Source of the DNA: Desulfothermus sp964427155
Lineage (GTDB): Bacteria; Desulfobacterota; Desulfovibrionia; Desulfovibrionales; Desulfothermaceae
Assembly (NCBI GenBank): GCA_964427155.1
Contig: CAYRSC010000016.1
Span: 62,001-126,000, forward strand
Direction of reading: 5' to 3'
DNA length: 64,000 nt
Positions 17,818-27,200 of this stretch are shown here, piece after piece (position 1 is the stretch's first letter; each line of letters starts with the position of its first letter). Below the pieces are notes generated by a model that was given only the letters and a program-made list of their open reading frames with translations, was not told the DNA's origin and did no database searches. Position numbers and translations under genes: made by a program.

Positions 17818-19380
17818 ATGATCCCAATTTCTACGTGGTCAGAAGGATATATTACCGATATAAATTATACAACTAATTTCTATTTTCATCAGTCTCCTGA
17901 TTTTTTAAACTTTTGTTGTCTATTATATGGTTATGAACCTTTTGATTTGAACACTACCTTTAATTATTGTGAACTTGGATGTGGAAATGGTTTTACTATA
18001 ATTTTACTTGCAAGTTTATATCCTCATGCTAATTTTTACGCAATTGATTTTAATCCTGATCATATTGTATTTGCAAATTCATTAAAAAAATATTTTAATT
18101 TAGATAACATTAAATTTTTTAATATTTCTTTTAAAGAAACAGTAGATGAAAAGTTAGAAGAGTTTCCTGAATTTAATATGATAACATTACATGGAGTATT
18201 TAGTTGGGTTAGTCATGAAAATCGGAATAGAATAATAGAATTCACTCGAAAAAAATTAAAGGCAGGTGGTATATTAAATGTTAGTTATAATAATATGTGT
18301 GGTTGGTTTATGAGAATTCCTTTTCAAAGATTGATTATAGATTTTGCTAAACTGTTTCCAGAAATTATAAGTGCAAAAAAAGTAGAAATAGTAATTAATT
18401 TGATCAGAAAAATGCAACAAGCAGGATCAGAGTATTTTAATTCACCTGCTATAAAAAAGACATTGGGTAAAATGGATGAAATGTCTATTAATTATATAGT
18501 TCATGAATATTTAAATGAAGACTGGCAACCGTTATTTTTTTCTGAAGTGTGTTCTTATATGCATAATGCTAAGTTAAAATATTTAGGTATGGCAGATCCA
18601 ATATGGTACTTTAATGATCTTTTATTTAATGATAATCAATTGAAAGTTTTAAATGAATTCAGATCTATGTATATGAGAGAAATAGCAAAAGATTATATTT
18701 TAAGATTAGCATTTAGAAAAGATATATATATAAAAGGTGGAGTTATGTTACCGAGAGATATATATTATAAAAAAATGTTTAATAAAGTAAAATTTGTTTT
18801 AAATAAGCCTATAGAAGATGATAAAATGTATAAAATTGATTTAGATTATACAAAAAGAAGAGCTAATATAAATAGAGGAATATTAAATAAATTATTTGAA
18901 GAACTGACATTGCCAAAGACCATAGAAGAATTAATGGAATGTAGTATTTTAAATAGTATAAAAGATAAAGAATTATTAAGGATAATTTCAATGTTAATTC
19001 ATAAAAATATAGTTACTCCTATTATAAGTAATGTAGATATAAATGATAATAAGAAAAATAGTAAAATAGGTAAAATAATTAATAGATTTATAGCTAAAGA
19101 TGCTAGATATAGAAATGAATTAAAACATTTTTTGATACCAAAATTTAAAACTGCTATGAATGTTAATATAATAAAAAGATTAGTCTATGATGCGATAATA
19201 AATGAGGAAAAAGATGATATTAACGATATATTATTGCATGTTAAATTATTTTTAAAAAATAGAAGTATAAATTGGAAAGCTTTTGATGAAAATAAATCAA
19301 AAGATGAAATTCTTAACAAAGAAATAAGTGAATGTATAGAGAAGTTTTTTCCTTTTTGGGAAAAAGTAGGAGCTTTATAA
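17818..19380 (+). CDS. SAM-dependent methyltransferase with regulatory domain
   Basis: The 520-residue protein opens with a GYITDINYTTNFYFHQSP segment, then the SAM-binding motif ELGCGNGFT (about residues 52-60) and acidic loop AIDFNPDHI. Later SYNNMCGW and the long helical C-terminus fit the methyltransferase-plus-regulatory-domain family often found in polysaccharide and flagellin-modification islands. Such enzymes are thought to methylate sugars or proteins; the substrate here is unknown. It lies 20 bp downstream of the glycosyltransferase. Codon use is extremely AT-rich. Confidence 0.8.
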   Translation: MIPISTWSEGYITDINYTTNFYFHQSPDFLNFCCLLYGYEPFDLNTTFNYCELGCGNGFTIILLASLYPHANFYAIDFNPDHIVFANSLKKYFNLDNIKFFNISFKETVDEKLEEFPEFNMITLHGVFSWVSHENRNRIIEFTRKKLKAGGILNVSYNNMCGWFMRIPFQRLIIDFAKLFPEIISAKKVEIVINLIRKMQQAGSEYFNSPAIKKTLGKMDEMSINYIVHEYLNEDWQPLFFSEVCSYMHNAKLKYLGMADPIWYFNDLLFNDNQLKVLNEFRSMYMREIAKDYILRLAFRKDIYIKGGVMLPRDIYYKKMFNKVKFVLNKPIEDDKMYKIDLDYTKRRANINRGILNKLFEELTLPKTIEELMECSILNSIKDKELLRIISMLIHKNIVTPIISNVDINDNKKNSKIGKIINRFIAKDARYRNELKHFLIPKFKTAMNVNIIKRLVYDAIINEEKDDINDILLHVKLFLKNRSINWKAFDENKSKDEILNKEISECIEKFFPFWEKVGAL

Positions 19381-19401
19381 AATTAAGAAGGAGCTTATGT
19401 T

Positions 19402-20124
19402 ATGAAGAATAAATTAAATAGTAAAATTATTACATTGGAAGATAAACTTGAATCTGCAAAATTATATCATAGATCTGGAAATTTTGAAAAAGCAGAAAAG
19501 TTATATAGAGAAATTTTAAAAGAAGAACCACAAAATGCAGAAGCTACTCATTTATTAGGACTATTAGCTATGCAGATGGGTAAATTAGATGTAGCTCAAT
19601 ATTTAATTGAAACAGCTATTGAATTAGATTCTACAGATCCTGTTTTTTATGTTAATATGGGAGTTGTCTATTATTTAAAAAGAGATTTTTGTAAGGCAAA
19701 AGATTTTTTTAAAAAAGCAATAGAAATGGATCCTAATTATATAGAAGCATATGGAAATTTAGGAAAATTGCTTGCTGAAGAAAATCTTTTAGAGGATGCT
19801 AGAAAATATTTAATAAAAGCAGTAAATTTAGGAGATAGAGATCCAAATGTTCTCATCACACTTGCAGAAGTAAATTTTAGATTAAAATATTATTCAAGAG
19901 CTGAAGAATTATGTAATATAATGATTCATGAATTGGATATAGAGGAAAAACAAGTTTTTAAGATATTAATTGAATCTCTATTAAAACAAAATAGACCACT
20001 AGAGGCTAGTTCATATGTTGAAATGTTAATTGAAAAATATGGAGATAATCCTGAATACAAAAAGTATAAAGATCAAATTTATGAACAAACTGGAATTATT
20101 GAATCTTCTAATTTAAAACAATAA
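19402..20124 (+). CDS. Tetratricopeptide repeat protein
   Basis: A 240-residue protein built of about five TPRs (for example YHRSGNFEKAEKLYREILKE, AQYLIETAIELDSTDPVFYV, and FKKAIEMDPNYIEAYGNLGK). No signal peptide is seen. Similar TPR units precede the sulfotransferase in the next gene, and the start of that protein is closely related, so the two may have arisen by duplication. It probably mediates protein contacts in surface-glycan modification, as TPR domains do in O-GlcNAc-transferase-like systems. Confidence 0.8.
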   Translation: MKNKLNSKIITLEDKLESAKLYHRSGNFEKAEKLYREILKEEPQNAEATHLLGLLAMQMGKLDVAQYLIETAIELDSTDPVFYVNMGVVYYLKRDFCKAKDFFKKAIEMDPNYIEAYGNLGKLLAEENLLEDARKYLIKAVNLGDRDPNVLITLAEVNFRLKYYSRAEELCNIMIHELDIEEKQVFKILIESLLKQNRPLEASSYVEMLIEKYGDNPEYKKYKDQIYEQTGIIESSNLKQ

Positions 20125-20149
20125 AAGTTTTTATAAAGAGGAGGAAAAG

Positions 20150-22210
20150 ATGGTACTTAAGATAGATTTTCGTTCTTGTGATACAGAATTTGAACAAGAT
20201 GTTTCAAAACTTTTAAAGCAAGCTGAATATATGCATAAAACAGGAAATTATGAAGAGGCAGAAAAGTTATATAGACAAATTTTAACTTTGGATGATCAAA
20301 ATTCTACGGCATATCATCATTTGGGGATAATGGCCCTTCAAGGGAAACAATACGAATTAGCTGAAAAGTTGTTAAAAGCGGCTTCTGACTTTGAACCTCA
20401 AAATGTAAGATATTTAATAGACTTGGGCTCGGTCTATTTTTGTTTGAAAAAGTTTAGTAGAGCTATTTCTATATATAAGAAAGCCTTAGAAATATCCCCC
20501 GATAATTTTGAGATATTGTTTAACTTAGGTTCTATTTTAATGGAAGTTCAGCGATTTGAAGAAGCAGAAAAGTATTTAGATAAGGCAGTAGTTTTATGTT
20601 ACTGGGATCCAAGACCTTTTGTAAAATTATCTTATTGTCTTACTCAACTTAACAGATATGATGAAGCAGAGGAAATTGCAAAGGCTGCTTTTGTATTGCG
20701 TCCTAAAGATAAAGAACATTTGTTTATTTTAATGGAAGTTTTTTTAGAAATTAATAGACCATGGTATGCAATTGCAATAGGAAGAAAATTAGTTGATATG
20801 GATCCTATAAATATAAGTTTTAGAGCAAGATTAGCAAATGCATACCTGCTTGCAGGAGTTGTATGTAAAGCAGAAGAAGAAGCTCGTAGAGCTTTAACAT
20901 TATCTCCTAAACTTCCCGGTTTATATAAACTTTTATCTAATGCTATGATGGTATGTACAGGATGGGATGAAGCAATGGAAGTAGTGGAAGAAGGTTTAAA
21001 ATTAGATCCAAAAAATGAACCTTTATTACTTCAAAAAGCATCAATTTTAGAAAAAAAAGGAAAAGATCAAGAATCTTTTAAGATTGTAAAGTCTTTTTTT
21101 TCCCATAGAAAAGTATATAATCCTCAAGCAGTAAGTTTACTTGCTACATTATGTAAAAAATTTCATGCAGAAAAAGAAGGAATAGAATTATTGAATGAGG
21201 TATTAAGCAATAAGGGTTTATCTCAGGGGTTTATTTCTTCCACAAAATTTATTCTTGCGGAATTATATGACAGTTTGAAGGAATATGATAAGGCTTTTAA
21301 GGAACTAAAGGAAGCAAATGACCTCATTCCCAGGACATATAATCCCAAAAGAGAAGAAGAATATTTTGAAAAACTAAAAGAGGTATTTAATAAAACTTTC
21401 TTTGAAAAAGCTCCTCGGTCCACAATAACAACTAAAAAGCCCATACTTATTGTGGGAATGCCAAGATCTGGAACAAGTCTAACTGAACAGATTTTAGCAA
21501 CCCACCCTCATGTCTTTGGGGCAGGAGAACTTGCAAAGATTGGAGAAATTTCTGCTTATTTACCGGAATGGCTTAAGAAAAATATTTCCTTTCCCGAGGT
21601 TTGTAATTATCTTAGAGGAGAGATTATAGATAGAGCGGCAAAAGAATATCTTGATTTTATTGATTCTTTAAGTGGAGGAAAATTTTTAAGAGTTACTGAT
21701 AAAATGCCTCAAAATTTTGTTTATATGGGACTTATTTATCTTATGTTTCCAAATGTGAAGATAATTCATTGTAAAAGAAATCCTTATGATACCTGTCTCT
21801 CCAACTATTTTCAGAACTTTGCTGCAGCGGGACTGGGCTTTGCTTATAATCTAGAAGACCTTGGTCATTACTATCGCCTATATCTGGATATTATGGAGCA
21901 TTGGAGAAAGGTCCTTCCCATCAAGTTTTATGAGAGCCAATATGAAGAGTTGGTCCAAAACCCTAGGGAGAAGGTGAGAGCCCTCTTGGATTTTTGTGAA
22001 CTTGAATGGTATGAGGGGTGCCTTGAATTCCATAAGACCAAAAGGGACGTAAAGACCGCCAGCTATGATCAGGTGAGAAAGCCCCTTTACAAAAAGTCTG
22101 TGGCGCGATGGAAGAGGTATGAGAAACACCTCCAACCCTTGAAACAGGTATTAGAGGCAGAGGACCTCCCAGGACTTTCCCTTAAACAGGCAGGAGTGAT
22201 AGTAGAATAG
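20150..22210 (+). CDS. TPR-sulfotransferase fusion protein
   Basis: In this 686-residue protein the first about 400 residues are TPRs (YMHKTGNYEEAEKLYRQILT and many more). The C-terminal about 260 residues are a sulfotransferase domain with the 5'-phosphosulfate loop PILIVGMPRSGTSLTEQIL (about residues 430-449) and the 3'-phosphate region VKIIHCKRNPYDTCLSNYF. It would use PAPS to sulfate a glycan or tyrosine-like acceptor held by the TPRs. Base composition changes within the gene: AT-rich up to about 21.2 kb, then like the rest of the chromosome, suggesting a mosaic origin. The ATG follows GAGGAGGAAAAG. Confidence 0.87.
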   Translation: MVLKIDFRSCDTEFEQDVSKLLKQAEYMHKTGNYEEAEKLYRQILTLDDQNSTAYHHLGIMALQGKQYELAEKLLKAASDFEPQNVRYLIDLGSVYFCLKKFSRAISIYKKALEISPDNFEILFNLGSILMEVQRFEEAEKYLDKAVVLCYWDPRPFVKLSYCLTQLNRYDEAEEIAKAAFVLRPKDKEHLFILMEVFLEINRPWYAIAIGRKLVDMDPINISFRARLANAYLLAGVVCKAEEEARRALTLSPKLPGLYKLLSNAMMVCTGWDEAMEVVEEGLKLDPKNEPLLLQKASILEKKGKDQESFKIVKSFFSHRKVYNPQAVSLLATLCKKFHAEKEGIELLNEVLSNKGLSQGFISSTKFILAELYDSLKEYDKAFKELKEANDLIPRTYNPKREEEYFEKLKEVFNKTFFEKAPRSTITTKKPILIVGMPRSGTSLTEQILATHPHVFGAGELAKIGEISAYLPEWLKKNISFPEVCNYLRGEIIDRAAKEYLDFIDSLSGGKFLRVTDKMPQNFVYMGLIYLMFPNVKIIHCKRNPYDTCLSNYFQNFAAAGLGFAYNLEDLGHYYRLYLDIMEHWRKVLPIKFYESQYEELVQNPREKVRALLDFCELEWYEGCLEFHKTKRDVKTASYDQVRKPLYKKSVARWKRYEKHLQPLKQVLEAEDLPGLSLKQAGVIVE

Positions 22211-22290
22211 ATAAACTGCCCTGGAGAGGGCCACCTTATAGAGTTTTTTTGGGCAATAGAGAGCAGTTATCTGGGAAATTGAATTAATTA

Positions 22291-22365
22291 CGTCCCCAAG
22301 GGGATTTGAACCCCTGCCGCCGGCGTGAAAGGCCGGTGTCCTAGACCGAGCTAGACGATGGGGAC
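22291..22365 (-). tRNA. tRNA-Glu (anticodon TTC)
   Basis: The reverse strand folds as a 75-nt cloverleaf: acceptor GTCCCCA/TGGGGAC with discriminator G, anticodon stem CCGGC/GCCGG with loop CTTTCAC (anticodon TTC), and T-loop GTTCAAATC. No CCA is encoded. It is 80 bp past the sulfotransferase gene. Confidence 0.95.
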
Positions 22366-22378
22366 GTGAGATGAGAGT

Positions 22379-22452
22379 TGGCTGGGGGACAGGGATTCGA
22401 ACCCCGGCTACTGGGGCCAGAACCCAGCGTCCTACCGCTAGACGATCCCCCA
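22379..22452 (-). tRNA. tRNA-Gln (anticodon CTG)
   Basis: The cloverleaf has acceptor TGGGGGA/TCCCCCA with discriminator G and an encoded CCA, anticodon stem CTGGG/CCCAG with loop TTCTGGC (anticodon CTG), and T-loop GTTCGAATC. It lies 13 bp upstream of tRNA-Glu on the same strand, so the two are probably one transcript. Confidence 0.94.
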
Positions 22453-22509
22453 GCACTCAAATTGGAGAAATTTTGTGTAGCCTTTATCTTACAAGATGTC
22501 AAGAGAAAA

Positions 22510-22857
22510 TTAGTGGCTGGATGCCAATATCCTGGTTTTTCTCCTGAGCTTTTTTATTTTCCTCCGTATCCTGTCTCTTTCCTTTCTGTTTTTTCTTGGG
22601 ATAGAGAGCTTTAATTCCCTGAGTTTTCTTATCTCTTTTTTTATTTCAATTATCTGGTCCTTATATGGAGATACCCCTGTCTCTTCAGTAATTCCAAGGA
22701 CCTCCTTTATCTTCTCTAAAAGTTCCTCTTTTTGCATTCCAGATGCACCCACGATCTGAGGAATCTTGTCCATGGCCAACTGTCTAAGTTCCTTTGCAGT
22801 CATCTTTTCCAGGGGCTTTTTTAACTCCAGAGACTCAAGGGTAATCTCTTCACTCAT
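22510..22857 (-). CDS. Rho-N/SAP-like domain protein
   Basis: This 115-residue protein has a segment (about residues 15-55, LEKMTAKELRQLAMDKIPQI then GMQKEELLEKIKEVLG) that matches the Rho N-terminal helix-extended-loop-helix fold (often 'lLkELAkelgi....rKkdLI..I'). The C-terminus is a highly basic helix (about 80-110: RKNRKERDRIRRKIKKLRR), consistent with nucleic-acid binding. Its ATG directly follows the TAG of the DciA-like gene upstream (TAGATG), so translation is coupled. Confidence 0.65.
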   Translation of the reverse strand: MSEEITLESLELKKPLEKMTAKELRQLAMDKIPQIVGASGMQKEELLEKIKEVLGITEETGVSPYKDQIIEIKKEIRKLRELKLSIPRKNRKERDRIRRKIKKLRRKTRILASSH

Positions 22858-23331
22858 CTATTCCTTCCTCCTTCCTAGTTTGGTTATAAATTTTACATAC
22901 GCAGAATATGCCCTTCCCACAGGCCCATTTTCAGATAATGTTAGTGTTCCCACCTGAGAGGGAAGTTTATATCCTATGGTCGTATTTTCCTCCATCACCT
23001 TTTCCCCAAGAGAGGGAATTTTCTCGGTTAAGGGAGTTTTGTCTTCTAACAATTTATACTTTATTTTGTCAAATGGTTGCCACCCCAAAAAATCTTCAAT
23101 CCTTTTCAATATCTCTTCTGAATAAAAATACAACTCCTGCATAATGATGCTATCTTCCACTCCGATTATAAGAGTATTTTTTTGTCTTTTAAGGGGTCTC
23201 GCCATCTGTGCCATTTCAGGACCTATCACATCTTCCCACTTCTTCCAGAGCTCCAACACAGAAAATTCCCTGGTGAACCCCTTTCTCTCCAGAAAGTCCT
23301 TAAGGGCCTTATTTATCTCTTTGGCGTGCAT
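22858..23331 (-). CDS. DUF721/DciA-like protein
   Basis: The 157-residue protein has a DUF721 pattern: INKALKDFLERKGFTREFSV at the start, then LWKKWEDVIGPEMAQMARPL and NTLIIGVEDSIIMQELYFYS. DciA proteins load the replicative helicase DnaB in most bacteria lacking DnaC, although DUF721 members vary. The ATG overlaps the 3' end of the TtuA-like gene by 23 bp, indicating an operon. Confidence 0.8.
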   Translation of the reverse strand: MHAKEINKALKDFLERKGFTREFSVLELWKKWEDVIGPEMAQMARPLKRQKNTLIIGVEDSIIMQELYFYSEEILKRIEDFLGWQPFDKIKYKLLEDKTPLTEKIPSLGEKVMEENTTIGYKLPSQVGTLTLSENGPVGRAYSAYVKFITKLGRRKE

Positions 23332-24247
23332 CTCTTTCCTCCAGGAGCCTTTTTATATTGCATACATTGCATAAGGAGAGGTATGTGGGGTAGCCACATA
23401 TCTTACACTGATTGTCTATGTGCGAGTTAGAAGGGGTATTGTGGTCTATGTATCCAAAGAGAAAATTTCTTTTTATCCCCGGCATATCCATTTCCAGCCC
23501 ATCCAGTGCCTTCTTAAATTTTCTGCTGGTGGCCCCTTTGGAGAGGGGACAGTCTATCTCCACGGGATCTATCTTCTTTAGCTCTGCATAGATCAAGATT
23601 TCTTTTATCTCCAAACGATAGAGGGGTTTTATCTTGGCGGGGAGCATGGGATGGGGAGAGGGGAGATAAGGATATTGCTTTGTGACATAATCCATTCGTC
23701 TTCCCATGAGATTTCCCAGCAGTCTTGCGGCCTCATCGTCCAGGTTGTGACCTGTGGCCAGGATCTCAAACCCCTCTTTTACTGTGAGCATATCCAGAAA
23801 TTGTCTCTTTAACTTGCCACAGAAGGAGCAGGTCTTTCTCCGGAGCCTGTTGTGTAATTCCACTATGGTATATCCAAATACCTCTTTTAAGTGATACTGA
23901 CTCCATTGAAATCCCCTTTCTTTGGCAAAGTGGGCTATCTTTTCAGAAGATGCCTCTGAAAATTCTCCTATCCCCAGGTTAATGTGCAGACCCTTTGTCC
24001 TGTAACCCATCTCTTCCAGTACCTCCCATAGGACGAGGGAGTCTTTTCCCCCTGACACCGCCACCATAATGGGCTTTTTGTTGGATACCCCTATTTTTTT
24101 CATTGCCCTCTTTACTGCGGTCTTAAAAAAAGTTTCATAACACCCCTTACAAAATCTGGCATTATGAGAGGGCAGGGATATGATTGCCTGTTTTCTGCAT
24201 CTAATACATCTGGCACCAGGGGGTAGCTTTTTGAAATATCTGGCCAT
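23309..24247 (-). CDS. TtuA/NcsA-type tRNA 2-thiouridine synthase
   Basis: A 312-residue PP-loop ATPase (SGGKDS at residues 65-70) flanked by two zinc fingers, C14/C17/C33/C36 and C281/C284/C293/C296. Three more cysteines, C140, C143 and C233, fall where TtuA/NcsA enzymes bind a [4Fe-4S] cluster. These enzymes adenylate a tRNA uridine and replace oxygen with sulfur; TtuA thiolates T54 in thermophiles, NcsA acts on wobble U34. Which one applies cannot be settled from sequence alone. TtcA (2-thiocytidine) is less likely because the double zinc fingers point to the TtuA/NcsA group. It heads an operon with the DciA-like and Rho-N-like genes. Confidence 0.82.
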   Translation of the reverse strand: MARYFKKLPPGARCIRCRKQAIISLPSHNARFCKGCYETFFKTAVKRAMKKIGVSNKKPIMVAVSGGKDSLVLWEVLEEMGYRTKGLHINLGIGEFSEASSEKIAHFAKERGFQWSQYHLKEVFGYTIVELHNRLRRKTCSFCGKLKRQFLDMLTVKEGFEILATGHNLDDEAARLLGNLMGRRMDYVTKQYPYLPSPHPMLPAKIKPLYRLEIKEILIYAELKKIDPVEIDCPLSKGATSRKFKKALDGLEMDMPGIKRNFLFGYIDHNTPSNSHIDNQCKICGYPTYLSLCNVCNIKRLLEERDARQRDK

Positions 24248-24272
24248 AGTAGATTTGCTCCTTTAATGAAAA

Positions 24273-27200
24273 TTATTTAGCAGGTTGAAAGATGGTAAAG
24301 GGAAGGGTGAGAATATTTTTTAATATCTGGAAGACCTCAGAGGTTACTGCATTTGGCGATAAGGGTATCACCTTTGGGTCTTCCACCCTTCCACTAATTC
24401 CAACAGGGATAAGGAGGACATGTCCCTTTAATAGGGACCTTATCACTGGTATCTTTTTTACTATTCTGTCAAGGGTCTTAAGGGGAGCAATAAACGCCAC
24501 CATATCCATTTTATCCCTTTTGATATCCACCTTTCCATGAAATATTATATCCATTGTATCGCCTATAATGGTGGAGTGTTCAATGGTGAGGAGTCCATTT
24601 TCTATCTTGGCCTCGCTGGTTAGGGAACTATAGGCAAATCCCTCTTTATCCAGGGAAGGAAGGGTGCCAAAGAATATTTCAGTAGAGTTTAATATGGCCA
24701 GTATGCGAGACAATAGGGTAAGTTTATATATTCGGCCCTTGCTCATCTCTACCCTTATACTTCCGCATATCCCATTGCATGAGGAATTGTCCTGGGCTAG
24801 AGGGAAGTGTGCCTTTATCCTGAGAGAGAGATCCATCTCACCGGTGATTACCCTCTTTTTTTCACCCAGGAGACAGGCAAGGACCCTCTGCACCTCCATC
24901 TTTTTTCCCTTACTGGAGACAAAAAAGTTGACTCCTCTAGAGGAGATCTCTCCCCCTCCCCCCAGTGGTATTGAACAGAGATATGCCCTTTTGAGAAGGA
25001 TTGAGGTCTTCTTCTCTCTCAGCCTTATAAGGGCATTTATGTCTGTAAATTCCCTGTGATAGAGATGCAAGGTGTTGATGTGAATATTCAATCTACCCAC
25101 CAGAGAATGGCTATTTTTCCTAGAGGAATATCGCCTGAGGGCCGCTATAATGGGGTCCAGTGTTACCTCCTTTGCCCTTACCCTGATGTCAAAGCTATCC
25201 CTTCCCTCCATGAGATAGACCTCTCCTCTGGCATTTAACAGGTTGTCTTCACATATTACATAGAGGTCCCTCAGGGAGAGATTCCTTCCCCCTCCCACCA
25301 CAAGTCCCTGTTTTAGCTCTACATGAAGGGGAAGACGGGGAAGCCTTATCCGGGAGAGGTGGAGACTCCCCTTAAAGTAATTTACGGTAAAGGGGGATAG
25401 GGAGAGAGTCAGGTAAAAGTCTCCTTTTATCTTTCCCTTAATCCAGGGATTTTTCAGGAGGACCCCCTCCACCATGGAGCGGGTCAATACACCTTTGAAG
25501 GATATACCCAGCTTGTTTTTTCTTTTTATGCACCTTATATAGAGCCCTTCCCTTTTCCCCTGTAGGATGTGTATCTCTCCTCTTAGGCCATGAGTGTCTT
25601 TACTTAATTCTAGTTTTAAAAGAGAGGAGTCCTTTGTAAGGGTCCAGATGGAGAGATTGAGGTGCTGGTTGTCACCATATTTAATAGAAAACCTTTTTAT
25701 TTTTAAGAGGGGACGGAGATTTATCCTCTTTAAAGAGGGAATCCTCTCCCTTAGAAGGGACTGGATATCCTGCCCCACCCTTCCTTCTCCAGAAATGGAG
25801 ATACAGCTACTCCCTCTCTTCCTTATAAGCAGGGCATGAGATAGGTGGAGATGTGATTGTTTTAGGTGAAGGTCTATGTTTGAAAGGGATAACTCATGGG
25901 TGGATAGGCTGAAGCCCCCCCCTGTTATTTCCATCTGTGTGAAGGGGATAGCTATAGAGGAATCATTAGATGAAAGGGCTCCAAGAGCCTGGAGGAGCTT
26001 TTTTTTGAATATTATCTTTGTAATTTCACCGCTGGCATTAATGGAGGTTATCTCTGGTATCCCATAGGAGATAGTTAATCCATTGAGTGTAAGGCTGGTC
26101 TTTCCTTCCTTTATGTAAGGATCTAGCAATGGAATTGAAAATAGATGGTGTCCAACAATAGCTGTCTCTAATATGTTCAGATTTGGGAGTTGTCCTTTAA
26201 TAGATATTAATTTTTTGTTCGTTTTCAGTAAAAGAGACATATATTGTATTTTGGAAGTTCCTATTTTACCTTTTATTCCGTCTGTCTTTATAATTGATTT
26301 ATAAGTGTTTAAATAAAATAATGATGTATCCATTTTAAATGGAATATTACATTTTGCTAATTTCCCTTTTACTATTATATCTCTTGCTTTTACTTCAACA
26401 TAAAATTTATCTTTTTCTTTCCATACATGCACATGCCCTTTACATTTTCCTCTGGTTATTTCTAACTTATTTAAACTGCTCAGGATGCTCCTATGTACCT
26501 GCAGTTTCATCAAAAGTTGTGTTAAATGAGACAGGTTAAAGGAGGTGTCCACCTTGAGGTCAAATGGCCGTATCCTGGAGTTTAATCCCAATACCAGGTC
26601 TGCGTTGTAAAAACTGGAGCCTTCTACTCTTCCTGAGGCCCCTTTGCAATAGAGTATGTTGTGCTTTACCTCAAAGTCCCCCCTGACGCGGGAGAGGGAT
26701 AGTCCTATGGAAGGGATGGCTATTTGCATGTTATTTCCCTTGCCCATGAGTCCCCATATTAGATGAGCATGTTTTTCCTTTGTGAGATAGAATCGGAACT
26801 TACTGATCTTTCCAGCAGACACTATGCGGGATATGGTGTCAATTATGTGGAACCTTAAACCAAGGCGATGATACTCTTTTAAGAAGCCAGAATAATCAAT
26901 TAGAGGGGCAAAGAGGTTTACTTTAATGTCTGTGGGTGAAAATAGTATTTCTCCTCCAAGACTCAGGTAGGGGGAAAGGAGGGTGAGTTTTTTTATGTAA
27001 AGATTCATATGTCCGGGGAAGGAGGATAAGGGGGAGATTATACTTAACTCCAGAGATGGTTTGCGTAAGTTGCAGCCATGTGTAAGGGATATGGAATGGG
27101 AGGTACCCAGGACCTGGATATATATCTTTTCTCTGGTTAATGTACCCCTTATGCATGTGTTTATTCCCCTGGCATGGTTTATCCAGGTTGAAACTTGAGG

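Noticed and set aside
22291..22452. tRNA pair as an island attachment site
   Set aside because: The AT-rich block ends near here but there is no integrase and no visible duplication of a tRNA end, so no att site is claimed.
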